DNA from: Prosopocoilus inquinatus
Lineage: Eukaryota > Arthropoda > Insecta > Coleoptera > Lucanidae
Direction: 5' to 3'
Length of the DNA: 64,000 bases
NCBI GenBank assembly: GCA_036172665.1
Contig: JAYKNF010000030.1
Location: forward strand, 62,001 to 126,000
A program made the translations under genes and the position numbers. Under the pieces are notes generated by a model. It did no database searches. It was not told the origin of the DNA and worked only from the letters and a program-made list of their open reading frames with translations. Positions within the stretch are counted from its first letter, which is position 1. Every line of letters starts with the position of its first letter. Shown here in pieces: positions 24,669 to 38,247 of the stretch.

Positions 24669-27600
24669 ATCCTTACTTATCTATCATATTATTTGACGTT
24701 ACGATGGACTCCAGTAACTTTGAATTGAAGTACGAAGTTCTCGGACGCAGCAGAAGCTGGAAATAGTTTTGAACGAAATAACACGTATTAGCGTTGTTCC
24801 TGTGATGTATCTAATCGATCCTTACTTATCTATCTTGTTATTTGACGTAACGATGGACTCCAGTAACTTTGATTTGAGATAAGATGTTCTCGGACGCAGC
24901 AGAAGCTGGAAATAGTTTTGAACGAAATAGCACGTGTTAGCGTTGTTCCTGTGATGTATCTAATCGACCCTTACTTATCTATCTTGTTATTTGACATTAC
25001 GATGGACTCCAGTAACTTTGATTTGAAGTACGAAATTCTCGGACGCAGCAGAAGCTGGGAATAGTTTTGAACGAAATAACACGTATTAGCGTTGTTCCTG
25101 TGATGTATCTAATCGTCCCTTACTTATCTATCTTGTTATTTGACGTTACAATGGACTCCAGTAACTCCGATGTGAGATACGAATTTCTCGGACGCAGCAG
25201 AAGCTGGAAATAGTTTAGAACGAAATAACACGTATTAACGTTGTTCCTGTGTTGTATCTAATCTATCCTTACTTATCTATCATATTATTTGACGTTACGA
25301 TGGACTCCAATAACTTTGATTTGAAGTACGAAGTTCTCGGACGCAGCAGAAGCTGGAAATAGTTTTGAACGAAACAACACGTATTAGCGTTGTTCCTGTG
25401 ATGTATCTAATCGATCCTTACTTATCTATCTTGTTATTTGACGTTACGATGGACTCCTGTAACTTTGGTTTGAGATACGAAGTTCTCGGACGCAGCAGAA
25501 GCTGGAAATAGTTTTGAACGAAATAACACGTGTTAGCGTTGTTCCTGTGATGTATCTAATCGATCCTTACTTATCTATCTTGTTATTTGACGTTACGATG
25601 GACTCCAGTAACTTAGATTTGAGATACGAAGTTCTCGGACGCAGCAGAAGCTGGAAATAGTTTTGAACGAAATAACACGTGTTAGCGTTGTTCCCGTGAT
25701 GTATCTAATCGACCCTTACTTATCTATCTTGTTATTTGACGTTACAATGGACTCCAGTAACTCCGATGTGAGATACGAAGTTTTCGGACGCAGCAGAAGC
25801 TGGAAATAGTTTTGAACGAAACAACACGTATTAGCGTTGTTCCTGTGATGTATCTAATCGATCCTTACTTATCTATCTTGTTATTTGACGTTACGATGGA
25901 CTCCAGTAATTCTGATGTGAGATACGAAGTTTTCGGACGCAGCAGAAGCTGGAAATAGTTTCGAACGAAACACGTATTAGCGTTGTTCCTGTGTTGTATC
26001 TAATCGATCCTTACTTATCTATCATATTATTTGACGTTACAATGGACTCCAGTAACTTTGATTTGAAGTACGAAGTTCTCGGACGCAGCAGAAGCTGGAA
26101 ATAGTTTTGAACGAAATAAAACGTATTAGCGTTGTTCCTGTGATGTATCTAATCGATCCTTACTTATCTATCATATTATTTGACGTTACGATGGACTCGA
26201 GTAACTCCGATGTGAGATACGAAGTTCTCGGACGCAGCAGAAGCTGGAAATAGTTTTGAACGAAACAACACGTATTAGCGTTGTTCCTGTGTTGTATCTA
26301 ATCGATCCTTACTTATCTATCATATTATTTGACGTTACGATGGACTCCAGTAACTTTGAATTGAAGTACGAAGTTCTCGGACGCAGCAGAAGCTGGAAAT
26401 AGTTTTGAACGAAATAACACGTATTAGCGTTGTTCCTGTGATGTATCTAATCGATCCTTACTTATCTATCTTGTTATTTGACGTAACGATGGACTCCAGT
26501 AACTTTGATTTGAGATAAGATGTTCTCGGACGCAGCAGAAGCTGGAAATAGTTTTGAACGAAATAGCACGTGTTAGCGTTGTTCCTGTGATGTATCTAAT
26601 CGACCCTTACTTATCTATCTTGTTATTTGACATTACGATGGACTCCAGTAACTTTTATTTGAAGTACGAAATTCTCGGACGCAGCAGAAGCTGGGAATAG
26701 TTTTGAACGAAATAACACGTATTAGCGTTGTTCCTGTGATGTATCTAATCGACCCTTACTTATCTATCTTGTTATTTGACGTTACAATGGACTCCAGTAA
26801 CTCCGATGTGAGATACGAATTTCTCGGACGCAGCAGAAGCTGGAAATAGTTTAGAACGAAATAACACGTATTAACGTTGTTCCTGTGTTGTATCTAATCT
26901 ATCCTTACTTATCTATCATATTATTTGACGTTACGATGGACTCCAATAACTTTGATTTGAAGTACGAAGTTCTCGGACGCAGCAGAAGCTGGAAATAGTT
27001 TTGAACGAAACAACACGTATTAGCGTTGTTCCTGTGATGTATCTAATCGATCCTTACTTATCTATCTTGTTATTTGACGTTACGATGGACTCCTGTAACT
27101 TTGGTTTGAGATACGAAGTTCTCGGACGCAGCAGAAGCTGGAAATAGTTTTGAACGAAATAACACGTGTTAGCGTTGTTCCTGTGATGTATCTAATCGAC
27201 CCTTACTTATCTATCTTGTTATTTGACGTTACAATGGACTCCAGTAACTCCGATGTGAGATACGAAGTTTTCGGACGCAGCAGAAGCTGGAAATAGTTTT
27301 GAACGAAACAACACGTATTAGCGTTGTTCCTGTGATGTATCTAATCGATCCTTACTTATCTATCTTGTTATTTGACGTTACGATGGACTCCAGTAACTCT
27401 GATGTGAGATACGAAGTTTTCGGACGCAGCAGAAGCTGGAAATAGTTTCGAACGAAACAACACGTATTAGCGTTGTTAATATGATGTATCTAATCGATCC
27501 TTACTTATCTATCTTGTTATTTGACGTTACGATGTACTCCAGTAACTTTGATTTGAGATACGAAATTCTCGGACGCAGCAGAAGCTGGAAATAGTTTCGA

Positions 27601-29504
27601 ACGAAACAACACGTATTAGCGTTGTTCCTGTGTTGTATCTAATCGATCCTTACTTATCTATCATATTATTTGACGTTACGATGGACTCCAGTAACTTTGA
27701 TTTGAAGTACGAAGTTCTCGGACGCAGCAGAAGCTGGAAATAGATTTGAACGAAATAAAACGTATTAGCGTTGTTCCTGTGATGTATCTAATCGATCCTT
27801 ACTTATCTATTATATTATTTGACGTTACGATGGACTCCAGTAACTTTGATTTGAAGTACGAAGTTCTCGGACGCAGCAGAAGCTGAAAATAGTTTTGAAA
27901 GAAATAAAACGTATTAGCGTTGTTCCTGTGATGTATCCAATCGATCCTTACTTATCTATCTTGTTATTTGACGTTACGATGGACTCCAGTAACTCTGATG
28001 AGAGATACGATGTTTTCGGACGCAGCAGAAGCTGGAAATAGTTTTGAACGAAACAACACGTATTAGCGTTGTTCCTGTGTTGTATCTATTCGATCCTTAC
28101 TTATCTATCTTGTTATTTGACGTTACGATGGACTCCAGTAACTTTGATGTGAGATACGAAGTTCTCGGACGCAGCAGAAACTGGAAATAGTTTTGAACGA
28201 AATAACACGTGTTAGCGTTGTTCCTGTGATGTATCTAATCGACCCTTACTTATCTATCTTGTTATTTGACGTTACAATGGACTCCAGTAACTCCGATGTG
28301 AGATACGAATTTCTCGGACGCAGCAGAAGCTGGAAATAGTTTTGAACGAAACAACACGTATTAGCGTTGTTCCTGTGATGTATCTAATCGATCCTTACTT
28401 ATCTATCTTGTTATTTGACGTTACGATGGACTCCAGTAACTTAGATTTGAGATACGAAGTTCTCGGACGCAGCAGAAGCTGGAAATAGTTTTGAACGAAA
28501 TAACACGTGTTAGCGTTGTTCCTGTGATGTATCTAATCGACACTTACTTATCTATCTTGTTATTTGACGTTACAATGGACTCCAGTAACTCCGATGTGAG
28601 ATACGATGTTTTCGGACGCAGCAGAAGCTGGAAATAGTTTCGAACGAAACAACACGTATTAGCGTCGTTCCTGTGATGTATCTAATCGATCCTTACTTAT
28701 CTATCTTGTTATTTGACGTTACGATGGACTCCAGTAACTCCGATGGGAGATACGAAGTTCTCGGACGCAGCAGAAGCTGGAAATAGTTTAGAACGAAATA
28801 ACACGTATTAGCGTTGTTCCTTTGATGTATCTAATCGATCCTTACTTATCTATCTTGTTATTTGACGTTACGATGGACTCCAGTAACTTTGATTTGAGAT
28901 ACGAAGTTCTCGGACGCAGCAGAAGCTGGAAATAGTTTTGAACGAAATAACACGTGTTAGCGTTGTTCCTGTGATGTATCTGATCGACCCTTACTTATCT
29001 ATCTTGTTATTTGACGTTACAATGGACTCCAGTAACTCCGATGTGAGATACGAATTTCTCGGACGCAGCAGAAGCTGGAAATAGTTTTGAACGAAACAAC
29101 ACGTATTAGCGTTGTTAATGTGATGTATCTAATCGATCCTTACTTATCTATCTTGTTATTTGACGTTAGGATGGACTCCAGTAACTTTGATTTGAGATAA
29201 GATGTTCTCGGACGCAGCAGAAGCTGGAAATAGTTTTGAACGAAACAACACGTATTAGCGTTGTTCCTGTGTTGTATCTAATCGATCCTTACTTATCTAT
29301 CATATTACTTGACGTTACGATGGACTCCAGTAACTTTGATTTGAAGTACGAAGTTCTCGGACGCAGCAGAAGCTGGAAATAGTTTTGAACGAAATAAAAC
29401 GTATTAGCGTTGTTCCTGTGATGTATCTAATCGATCCTTACTTATCTATCTTGTTATTTGACGTTACGATGGACTCCAGTAACTTTGATTTGAGATACGA
29501 AGTT
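24669..29504 (+). repeat. 5212-bp-offset segmental duplication, copy 2
   Basis: Second copy of 19457-24292, diverging from it at 29505 (GTTCTCGG here, GTTTTCGG there). It contains HOR unit 8 and the repeated mixed module. Confidence 0.88.
24876..26511 (+). repeat. HOR unit 8 (11-mer), displaced
   Basis: Complete 1636-bp unit lying about 3.6 kb beyond the continuous core. It carries the marks of unit 7, including AGTAATTCTG, and is its copy through the 5212-bp duplication. Deletion mark at 25961, CTCGAG at about 26196. I saw no full 11-mer unit to its right. Confidence 0.9.
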
Positions 29505-31369
29505 CTCGGACGCAGCAGAAGCTGGAAATAGTTTTGAACGAAATAACACGTGTTAGCGTTGTTCCTGTGATGTACCTAATCGACCCTTACTTATCTATCT
29601 TGTTATTTGACGTTACGATGGACTCCAGTAACTCCGATGGGAGATACGAAGTTCTCGGACGCAGCAGAAGCTGGAAATAGTTTTGAACGAAATAACACGT
29701 ATTAGCGTTGTTCCTGTGTTGTATCTAATCGATCCTTACTTATCTATCATATTATTTGACGTTACGATGGACTCCAGTAACTTTGATTTGAAGTACGAAG
29801 TTCTCGGACGCAGCAGAAGCTGGAAATAGTTTTGAACGAAATAACACCTATTAGCGTTGTTCCTGTGATGTATCTAACTTTGATTTGAAGTACGAAGTTC
29901 TCGGACGCTGCAGAAGCTGGAAATAGTTTTGAACTAAATAACACGTATTAGCGTTGTTCCTGTGATGTATCTAATCGATCCTTACATATCTATCATGTTA
30001 TTTGACATTACGATGGACTCCAGTAACTCTGATGTGAGATACGAAGTTTTCGGACGCAGCAGAAGCTGGAAATAGTTTTGAACGAAATAACACATGTTAG
30101 CGTTGTTCCTGTGATGTATCTAATCGACCCTTACTTATCTATCTTGTTATTTGACGTTACAATGGACTCCAGTAACTCCGATGTGAGATACGAATTTCTC
30201 GGACGCAGCAGAAGCTGGAAATAGTTTTGAACGAAACAACACGTATTAGCGTTGTTCCTGTGATGTATCTAATCGATCCTTACTTATCTATCTTGTTATT
30301 TGACGTTACGATGGACTCCAGTAACTTTGATTTGAGATACGAAGTTTTCGGACGCAGCAGAAGCTGGAAATAGTTTTGAACGAAACAACACGTATTAGCG
30401 TTGTTCCTGTGATGTATCTAATCGATCCTTACTTATCTATCTTGTTATTTGACGTTACGATGGACTGCAGTAACTTTGATTTGAGATACGAAGCTCTCGG
30501 ACGCAGCAGAAGCTGGAAATAGTTTTGAACGAAATAACACGTGTTAGCGTTGTTCCTGTGATGTATCTAATCGAATCTTACTTATCTATCTTGTTATTTG
30601 ACGTTACAATGGACTCCAGTAACTCCGATGTGAGATACGAAGTTTTCGGACGCAGCAGAAGCTGGAAATAGTTTTGAACGAAACAACACGTATTAGCGTT
30701 GTTCCTGTGATGTATCTAATCGATCCTTACTTATCTATCTTGTTATTTGACGTTACGATGGACTGCAGTAACTCTGATGTGAGATACGAAGTTTTCGGAC
30801 GCAGCAGAAGCTGGAAATAGTTTCGAACGAAACAACACGTATTAGCGTTGTTAATATGATGTATCTAATCGATCCTTACTTATCTATCTTGTTATTTGAC
30901 GTTACGATGTACTCCAGTAACTTTGATTTGAGATACGAAATTCTCGGACGCAGCAGAAGCTGGAAATAGTTTCGAACGAAACAACACGTATTAGCGTTGT
31001 TCCTGTGTTGTATCTAATCGATCCTTACTTATCTATCATATTATTTGACGTTACGATGGACTCCAGTAACTTTGATTTGAAGTACGAAGTTCTCGGACGC
31101 AGCAGAAGCTGGAAATAGATTTGAACGAAATAAAACGTATTAGCGTTGTTCCTGTGATGTATCTAATCGATCCTTACTTATCTATTATATTATTTGACGT
31201 TACGATGGACTCCAGTAACTTTGATTTGAAGTAAGAAGTTCTCGGACGCAGCAGAAGCTGGAAATAGTTTTGAACGAAATAAAACGTATTAGCGTTGTTC
31301 CTGTGATGTATCCAATCGATCCTTACTTATCTATCTTGTTATTTGACGTTACGATGGACTCCAGTAACT
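29477..31369 (+). repeat. 6504-bp-offset duplication, copy 1
   Basis: Includes the first truncated monomer, AACTAAATAAC (about 29934), GAAGCTCTCGG and GACTGCAG marks. It equals 35981-37873 except at about 30575, where TCGAATC replaces TCGACCC. The offset is 44 monomers minus 52 bp. Confidence 0.85.
29790..29886 (+). repeat. 97-bp truncated monomer, copy 1
   Basis: A 52-bp internal deletion joins TATCTAA to CTTTGATTT. TAA occurs at both breakpoints, a 3-bp microhomology. The monomer also has ACACCTATT, and the next one has GCTGCAG instead of GCAGCAG. These linked marks accompany every copy, so the deletion happened once and was then amplified. AACTAAATAAC follows here. Confidence 0.93.
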
Positions 31370-32416
31370 CCGATGTGAGATACGAATTTCTCGGACGCAG
31401 CAGAAGCTGGAAATAGTTTTGAACGAAACAACACGTATTAGCGTTGTTCCTGTGATGTATCTAATCGATCCTTACTTATCTATCTTGTTATTTGACGTTA
31501 CGATGGACTCCAGTAACTTAGATTTGAGATACGAAGTTCTCGGACGCAGCAGAAGCTGGAAATAGTTTTGAACGAAATAACACGTGTTAGCGTTGTTCCT
31601 GTGATGTATCTAATCGACCCTTACTTATCTATCTTGTTATTTGACGTTACAATGGACTCCAGTAACTCCGATGTGAGATACGATGTTTTCGGACGCAGCA
31701 GAAGCTGGAAATAGTTTCGAGCGAAACAACACGTATTAGCGTCGTTCCTGTGATGTATCTAATCGATCCTTACTTATCTATCTTGTTATTTGACGTTACG
31801 ATGGACTCCAGTAACTCCGATGGGAGATACGAAGTTCTCGGACGCAGCAGAAGCTGGAAATAGTTTAGAACGAAATAACACGTATTAGCGTTGTTCCTTT
31901 GATGTATCTAATCGATCCTTACTTATCTATCTTGTTATTTGACGTTACGATGGACTCCAGTAACTTTGATTTGAGATACGAAGTTCTCGGACGCAGCAGA
32001 AGCTGGAAATAGTTTTGAACGAAATAACACGTGTTAGCGTTGTTCCTGTGATGTATCTAATCGACCCTTACTTATCTATCTTGTTATTTGACGTTACAAT
32101 GGACTCCAGTAACTCCGATGTGAGATACGAATTTCTCGGACGCAGCAGAAGCTGGAAATAGTTTTGAACGAAACAACACGTATTAGCGTTGTTAATGTGA
32201 TGTATCTAATCGATCCTTACTTATCTATCTTGTTATTTGACGTTACGATGGACTCCAGTAACTTTGATTTGAGATAAGATGTTCTCGGACGCAGCAGAAG
32301 CTGGAAATAGTTTTGAACGAAACAACACGTATTAGCGTTGTTCCTGTGTTGTATCTAATCGATCCTTACTTATCTATCATATTATTTGACGTTACGATGG
32401 ACTCCAGTAACTTTGA
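30646..32416 (+). repeat. 10676-bp-offset duplication, copy 1
   Basis: Matches 41322-43092. Shared rare marks are GACTGCAGTAACTCTG, GAAGTAAGAAG and TCGAGCGAAAC. It ends where GAATTGAAG here meets GATTTGAAG in the other copy. Confidence 0.8.
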
Positions 32417-33084
32417 ATTGAAGTACGAAGTTCTCGGACGCAGCAGAAGCTGGAAATAGTTTTGAACGAAATAACACGTATTAGCGTTGTTCCTGTGATG
32501 TATCTAATCGATCCTTACTTATCTATCTTGTTATTTGACGTAACGATGGACTCCAGTAACTTTGATTTGAGATAAGATGTTCTCGGACGCAGCAGAAGCT
32601 GGAAATAGTTTTGAACGAAATAGCACGTGTTAGCGTTGTTCCTGTGATGTATCTAATCGACCCTTACTTATCTATCTTGTTATTTGACATTACGATGGAC
32701 TCCAGTAACTTTGATTTGAAGTACGAAATTCTCGGACGCAGCAGAAGCTGGGAATAGTTTTGAACGAAATAACACGTATTAGCGTTGTTCCTGTGATGTA
32801 TCTAATCGACCCTTACTTATCTATCTTGTTATTTGACGTTACAATGGACTCCAGTAACTCCGATGTGAGATACGAATTTCTCGGACGCAGCAGAAGCTGG
32901 AAATAGTTTAGAACGAAATAACACGTATTAACGTTGTTCCTGTGTTGTATCTAATCTATCCTTACTTATCTATCATATTATTTGACGTTACGATGGACTC
33001 CAATAACTTTGATTTGAAGTACGAAGTTCTCGGACGCAGCAGAAGCTGGAAATAGTTTTGAACGAAACAACACGTATTAGCGTT

Positions 33085-36000
33085 GTTCCTGTGATGTATC
33101 TAATCGATCCTTACTTATCTATCTTGTTATTTGACGTTACGATGGACTCCTGTAACTTTGGTTTGAGATACGAAGTTCTCGGACGCAGCAGAAGCTGGAA
33201 ATAGTTTTGAACGAAATAACACGTGTTAGCGTTGTTCCTGTGATGTATCTAATCGATCCTTACTTATCTATCTTGTTATTTGACGTTACGATGGACTCCA
33301 GTAACTTAGATTTGAGATACGAAGTTCTCGGACGCAGCAGAAGCTGGAAATAGTTTTGAACGAAATAACACGTGTTAGCGTTGTTCCTGTGATGTATCTA
33401 ATCGACCCTTACTTATCTATCTTGTTATTTGACGTTACAATGGACTCCAGTAACTCCGATGTGAGATACGAAGTTTTCGGACGCAGCAGAAGCTGGAAAT
33501 AGTTTTGAACGAAACAACACGTATTAGCGTTGTTCCTGTGATGTATCTAATCGATCCTTACTTATCTATCTTGTTATTTGACGTTACGATGGACTCCAGT
33601 AACTCTGATGTGAGATACGAAGTTTTCGGACGCAGCAGAAGCTGGAAATAGTTTCGAACGAAACAACACGTATTAGCGTTGTTAATATGATGTATCTAAT
33701 CGATCCTTACTTATCTATCTTGTTATTTGACGTTACGATGTACTCCAGTAACTTTGATTTGAGATACGAAATTCTCGGACGCAGCAGAAGCTGGAAATAG
33801 TTTCGAACGAAACAACACGTATTAGCGTTGTTCCTGTGTTGTATCTAATCGATCCTTACTTATCTATCATATTATTTGACGTTACGATGGACTCCAGTAA
33901 CTTTGATTTGAAGTACGAAGTTCTCGGACGCAGCAGAAGCTGGAAATAGATTTGAACGAAATAAAACGTATTAGCGTTGTTCCTGTGATGTATCTAATCG
34001 ATCCTTACTTATCTATTATATTATTTGACGTTACGATGGACTCCAGTAACTTTGATTTGAAGTACGAAGTTCTCGGACGCAGCAGAAGCTGGAAATAGTT
34101 TTGAAAGAAATAAAACGTATTAGCGTTGTTCCTGTGATGTATCCAATCGATCCTTACTTATCTATCTTGTTATTTGACGTTACGATGGACTCCAGTAACT
34201 CTGATGAGAGATACGATGTTTTCGGACGCAGCAGAAGCTGGAAATAGTTTTGAACGAAACAACACGTATTAGCGTTGTTCCTGTGTTGTATCTATTCGAT
34301 CCTTACTTATCTATCTTGTTATTTGACGTTACGATGGACTCCAGTAACTTTGATGTGAGATACGAAGTTCTCGGACGCAGCAGAAACTGGAAATAGTTTT
34401 GAACGAAATAACACGTGTTAGCGTTGTTCCTGTGATGTATCTAATCGACCCTTACTTATCTATCTTGTTATTTGACGTTACAATGGACTCCAGTAACTCC
34501 GATGTGAGATACGAATTTCTCGGACGCAGCAGAAGCTGGAAATAGTTTTGAACGAAACAACACGTATTAGCGTTGTTCCTGTGATGTATCTAATCGATCC
34601 TTACTTATCTATCTTGTTATTTGACGTTACGATGGACTCCAGTAACTTAGATTTGAGATACGAAGTTCTCGGACGCAGCAGAAGCTGGAAATAGTTTTGA
34701 ACGAAATAACACGTGTTAGCGTTGTTCCTGTGATGTATCTAATCGACACTTACTTATCTATCTTGTTATTTGACGTTACAATGGACTCCAGTAACTCCGA
34801 TGTGAGATACGATGTTTTCGGACGCAGCAGAAGCTGGAAATAGTTTCGAACGAAACAACACGTATTAGCGTCGTTCCTGTGATGTATCTAATCGATCCTT
34901 ACTTATCTATCTTGTTATTTGACGTTACGATGGACTCCAGTAACTCCGATGGGAGATACGAAGTTCTCGGACGCAGCAGAAGCTGGAAATAGTTTAGAAC
35001 GAAATAACACGTATTAGCGTTGTTCCTTTGATGTATCTAATCGATCCTTACTTATCTATCTTGTTATTTGACGTTACGATGGACTCCAGTAACTTTGATT
35101 TGAGATACGAAGTTCTCGGACGCAGCAGAAGCTGGAAATAGTTTTGAACGAAATAACACGTGTTAGCGTTGTTCCTGTGATGTATCTAATCGACCCTTAC
35201 TTATCTATCTTGTTATTTGACGTTACAATGGACTCCAGTAACTCCGATGTGAGATACGAATTTCTCGGACGCAGCAGAAGCTGGAAATAGTTTTGAACGA
35301 AACAACACGTATTAGCGTTGTTAATGTGATGTATCTAATCGATCCTTACTTATCTATCTTGTTATTTGACGTTACGATGGACTCCAGTAACTTTGATTTG
35401 AGATAAGATGTTCTCGGACGCAGCAGAAGCTGGAAATAGTTTTGAACGAAACAACACGTATTAGCGTTGTTCCTGTGTTGTATCTAATCGATCCTTACTT
35501 ATCTATCATATTACTTGACGTTACGATGGACTCCAGTAACTTTGATTTGAAGTACGAAGTTCTCGGACGCAGCAGAAGCTGGAAATAGTTTTGAACGAAA
35601 TAAAACGTATTAGCGTTGTTCCTGTGATGTATCTAATCGATCCTTACTTATCTATCTTGTTATTTGACGTTACGATGGACTCCAGTAACTTTGATTTGAG
35701 ATACGAAGTTTTCGGACGCAGCAGAAGCTGGAAATAGTTTTGAACGAAACAACACGTATTGGCGTTGTTCCTGTGATGTATCTAATCGATCCTTACTTAT
35801 CTATCTTGTTATTTGACGTTACGATGGACTCCAGTAACTTTGAATTGAGATACGAAGTTTTCGGACGCAGCAGAAGCTGGAAATAGTTTTGAACGAAACA
35901 ACACGTATTAGCATTGTTCCTGTGATGTATCTAATCGATCCTTACTTATCTATCTTGTTATTTGACGTTACGATGGACTGCAGTAACTTTGATTTGAGAT

Positions 36001-36196
36001 ACGAAGTTCTCGGACGCAGCAGAAGCTGGAAATAGTTTTGAACGAAATAACACGTGTTAGCGTTGTTCCTGTGATGTACCTAATCGACCCTTACTTATCT
36101 ATCTTGTTATTTGACGTTACGATGGACTCCAGTAACTCCGATGGGAGATACGAAGTTCTCGGACGCAGCAGAAGCTGGAAATAGTTTTGAACGAAA
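33085..36196 (+). repeat. 5163-bp-offset duplication, copy 1
   Basis: About 3.1 kb repeated at 38248-41359, offset 35 monomers minus 52 bp. It shares CGACACTTAC (34744 and 39907), CATATTACTTGACG and GCATTGTTCC. One difference seen is GAATTGAG here at about 35832 against GATTTGAG. Confidence 0.85.
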
Positions 36197-37873
36197 TAAC
36201 ACGTATTAGCGTTGTTCCTGTGTTGTATCTAATCGATCCTTACTTATCTATCATATTATTTGACGTTACGATGGACTCCAGTAACTTTGATTTGAAGTAC
36301 GAAGTTCTCGGACGCAGCAGAAGCTGGAAATAGTTTTGAACGAAATAACACCTATTAGCGTTGTTCCTGTGATGTATCTAACTTTGATTTGAAGTACGAA
36401 GTTCTCGGACGCTGCAGAAGCTGGAAATAGTTTTGAACTAAATAACACGTATTAGCGTTGTTCCTGTGATGTATCTAATCGATCCTTACATATCTATCAT
36501 GTTATTTGACATTACGATGGACTCCAGTAACTCTGATGTGAGATACGAAGTTTTCGGACGCAGCAGAAGCTGGAAATAGTTTTGAACGAAATAACACATG
36601 TTAGCGTTGTTCCTGTGATGTATCTAATCGACCCTTACTTATCTATCTTGTTATTTGACGTTACAATGGACTCCAGTAACTCCGATGTGAGATACGAATT
36701 TCTCGGACGCAGCAGAAGCTGGAAATAGTTTTGAACGAAACAACACGTATTAGCGTTGTTCCTGTGATGTATCTAATCGATCCTTACTTATCTATCTTGT
36801 TATTTGACGTTACGATGGACTCCAGTAACTTTGATTTGAGATACGAAGTTTTCGGACGCAGCAGAAGCTGGAAATAGTTTTGAACGAAACAACACGTATT
36901 AGCGTTGTTCCTGTGATGTATCTAATCGATCCTTACTTATCTATCTTGTTATTTGACGTTACGATGGACTGCAGTAACTTTGATTTGAGATACGAAGCTC
37001 TCGGACGCAGCAGAAGCTGGAAATAGTTTTGAACGAAATAACACGTGTTAGCGTTGTTCCTGTGATGTATCTAATCGACCCTTACTTATCTATCTTGTTA
37101 TTTGACGTTACAATGGACTCCAGTAACTCCGATGTGAGATACGAAGTTTTCGGACGCAGCAGAAGCTGGAAATAGTTTTGAACGAAACAACACGTATTAG
37201 CGTTGTTCCTGTGATGTATCTAATCGATCCTTACTTATCTATCTTGTTATTTGACGTTACGATGGACTGCAGTAACTCTGATGTGAGATACGAAGTTTTC
37301 GGACGCAGCAGAAGCTGGAAATAGTTTCGAACGAAACAACACGTATTAGCGTTGTTAATATGATGTATCTAATCGATCCTTACTTATCTATCTTGTTATT
37401 TGACGTTACGATGTACTCCAGTAACTTTGATTTGAGATACGAAATTCTCGGACGCAGCAGAAGCTGGAAATAGTTTCGAACGAAACAACACGTATTAGCG
37501 TTGTTCCTGTGTTGTATCTAATCGATCCTTACTTATCTATCATATTATTTGACGTTACGATGGACTCCAGTAACTTTGATTTGAAGTACGAAGTTCTCGG
37601 ACGCAGCAGAAGCTGGAAATAGATTTGAACGAAATAAAACGTATTAGCGTTGTTCCTGTGATGTATCTAATCGATCCTTACTTATCTATTATATTATTTG
37701 ACGTTACGATGGACTCCAGTAACTTTGATTTGAAGTAAGAAGTTCTCGGACGCAGCAGAAGCTGGAAATAGTTTTGAACGAAATAAAACGTATTAGCGTT
37801 GTTCCTGTGATGTATCCAATCGATCCTTACTTATCTATCTTGTTATTTGACGTTACGATGGACTCCAGTAACT
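35981..37873 (+). repeat. 6504-bp-offset duplication, copy 2
   Basis: Second copy of 29477-31369. It breaks at 37874, where the sequence switches to a different monomer, a visible recombination junction. Confidence 0.85.
36294..36390 (+). repeat. 97-bp truncated monomer, copy 2
   Basis: Same deletion and linked marks, including AACTAAATAAC. It is the 6504-bp-offset copy of copy 1. Confidence 0.93.
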
Positions 37874-38247
37874 TTGATTTGAAGTACGAAGTTCTCGGAC
37901 GCAGCAGAAGCTGGAAATAGTTTTGAACGAAATAACACGTGTTAGCGTTGTTCCTGTGATGTATCTAATCGATCCTTACTTATCTATCTTGTTATTTGAC
38001 GTTACGATGGACTCCAGTAACTTAGATTTGAGATACGAAGTTCTCGGACGCAGCAGAAGCTGGAAATAGTTTTGAACGAAATAACACGTGTTAGCGTTGT
38101 TCCTGTGATGTATCTAATCGACCCTTACTTATCTATCTTGTTATTTGACGTTACAATGGACTCCAGTAACTCCGATGTGAGATACGATGTTTTCGGACGC
38201 AGCAGAAGCTGGAAATAGTTTCGAGCGAAACAACACGTATTAGCGTC

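Larger units (their letters stand above)
21300..29504 (+). repeat. Transition region
   Basis: Between the regular HOR core and the mosaic right half. It alternates HOR remnants with a module marked by TATCCAATCG, TGATGAGAG, TATTCGATCC, AGCAGAAACTGG, CGACACTTAC, GCGTCGTTCC, CGATGGGAG and CCTTTGATG. Further versions of the module appear at about 33.3-35.9 and 38.5-41.1 kb, with related ones to 62 kb. Confidence 0.8.

Noticed and set aside
29762..29944. Reverse-strand open frame of 60 codons, repeated nearly identically at 36266, 43813, 49222, 51405 and 56269, with a longer version at 57532-57741
   Set aside because: Each lies across a truncated 97-bp monomer. The 52-bp deletion shifts frame and removes stops, and the frame begins with GTG. 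The product encodes the same monomer segment twice. Copy 4 (about 46.1 kb) is closed by a single base at 46163. Identity among copies reflects recent duplication, not selection.
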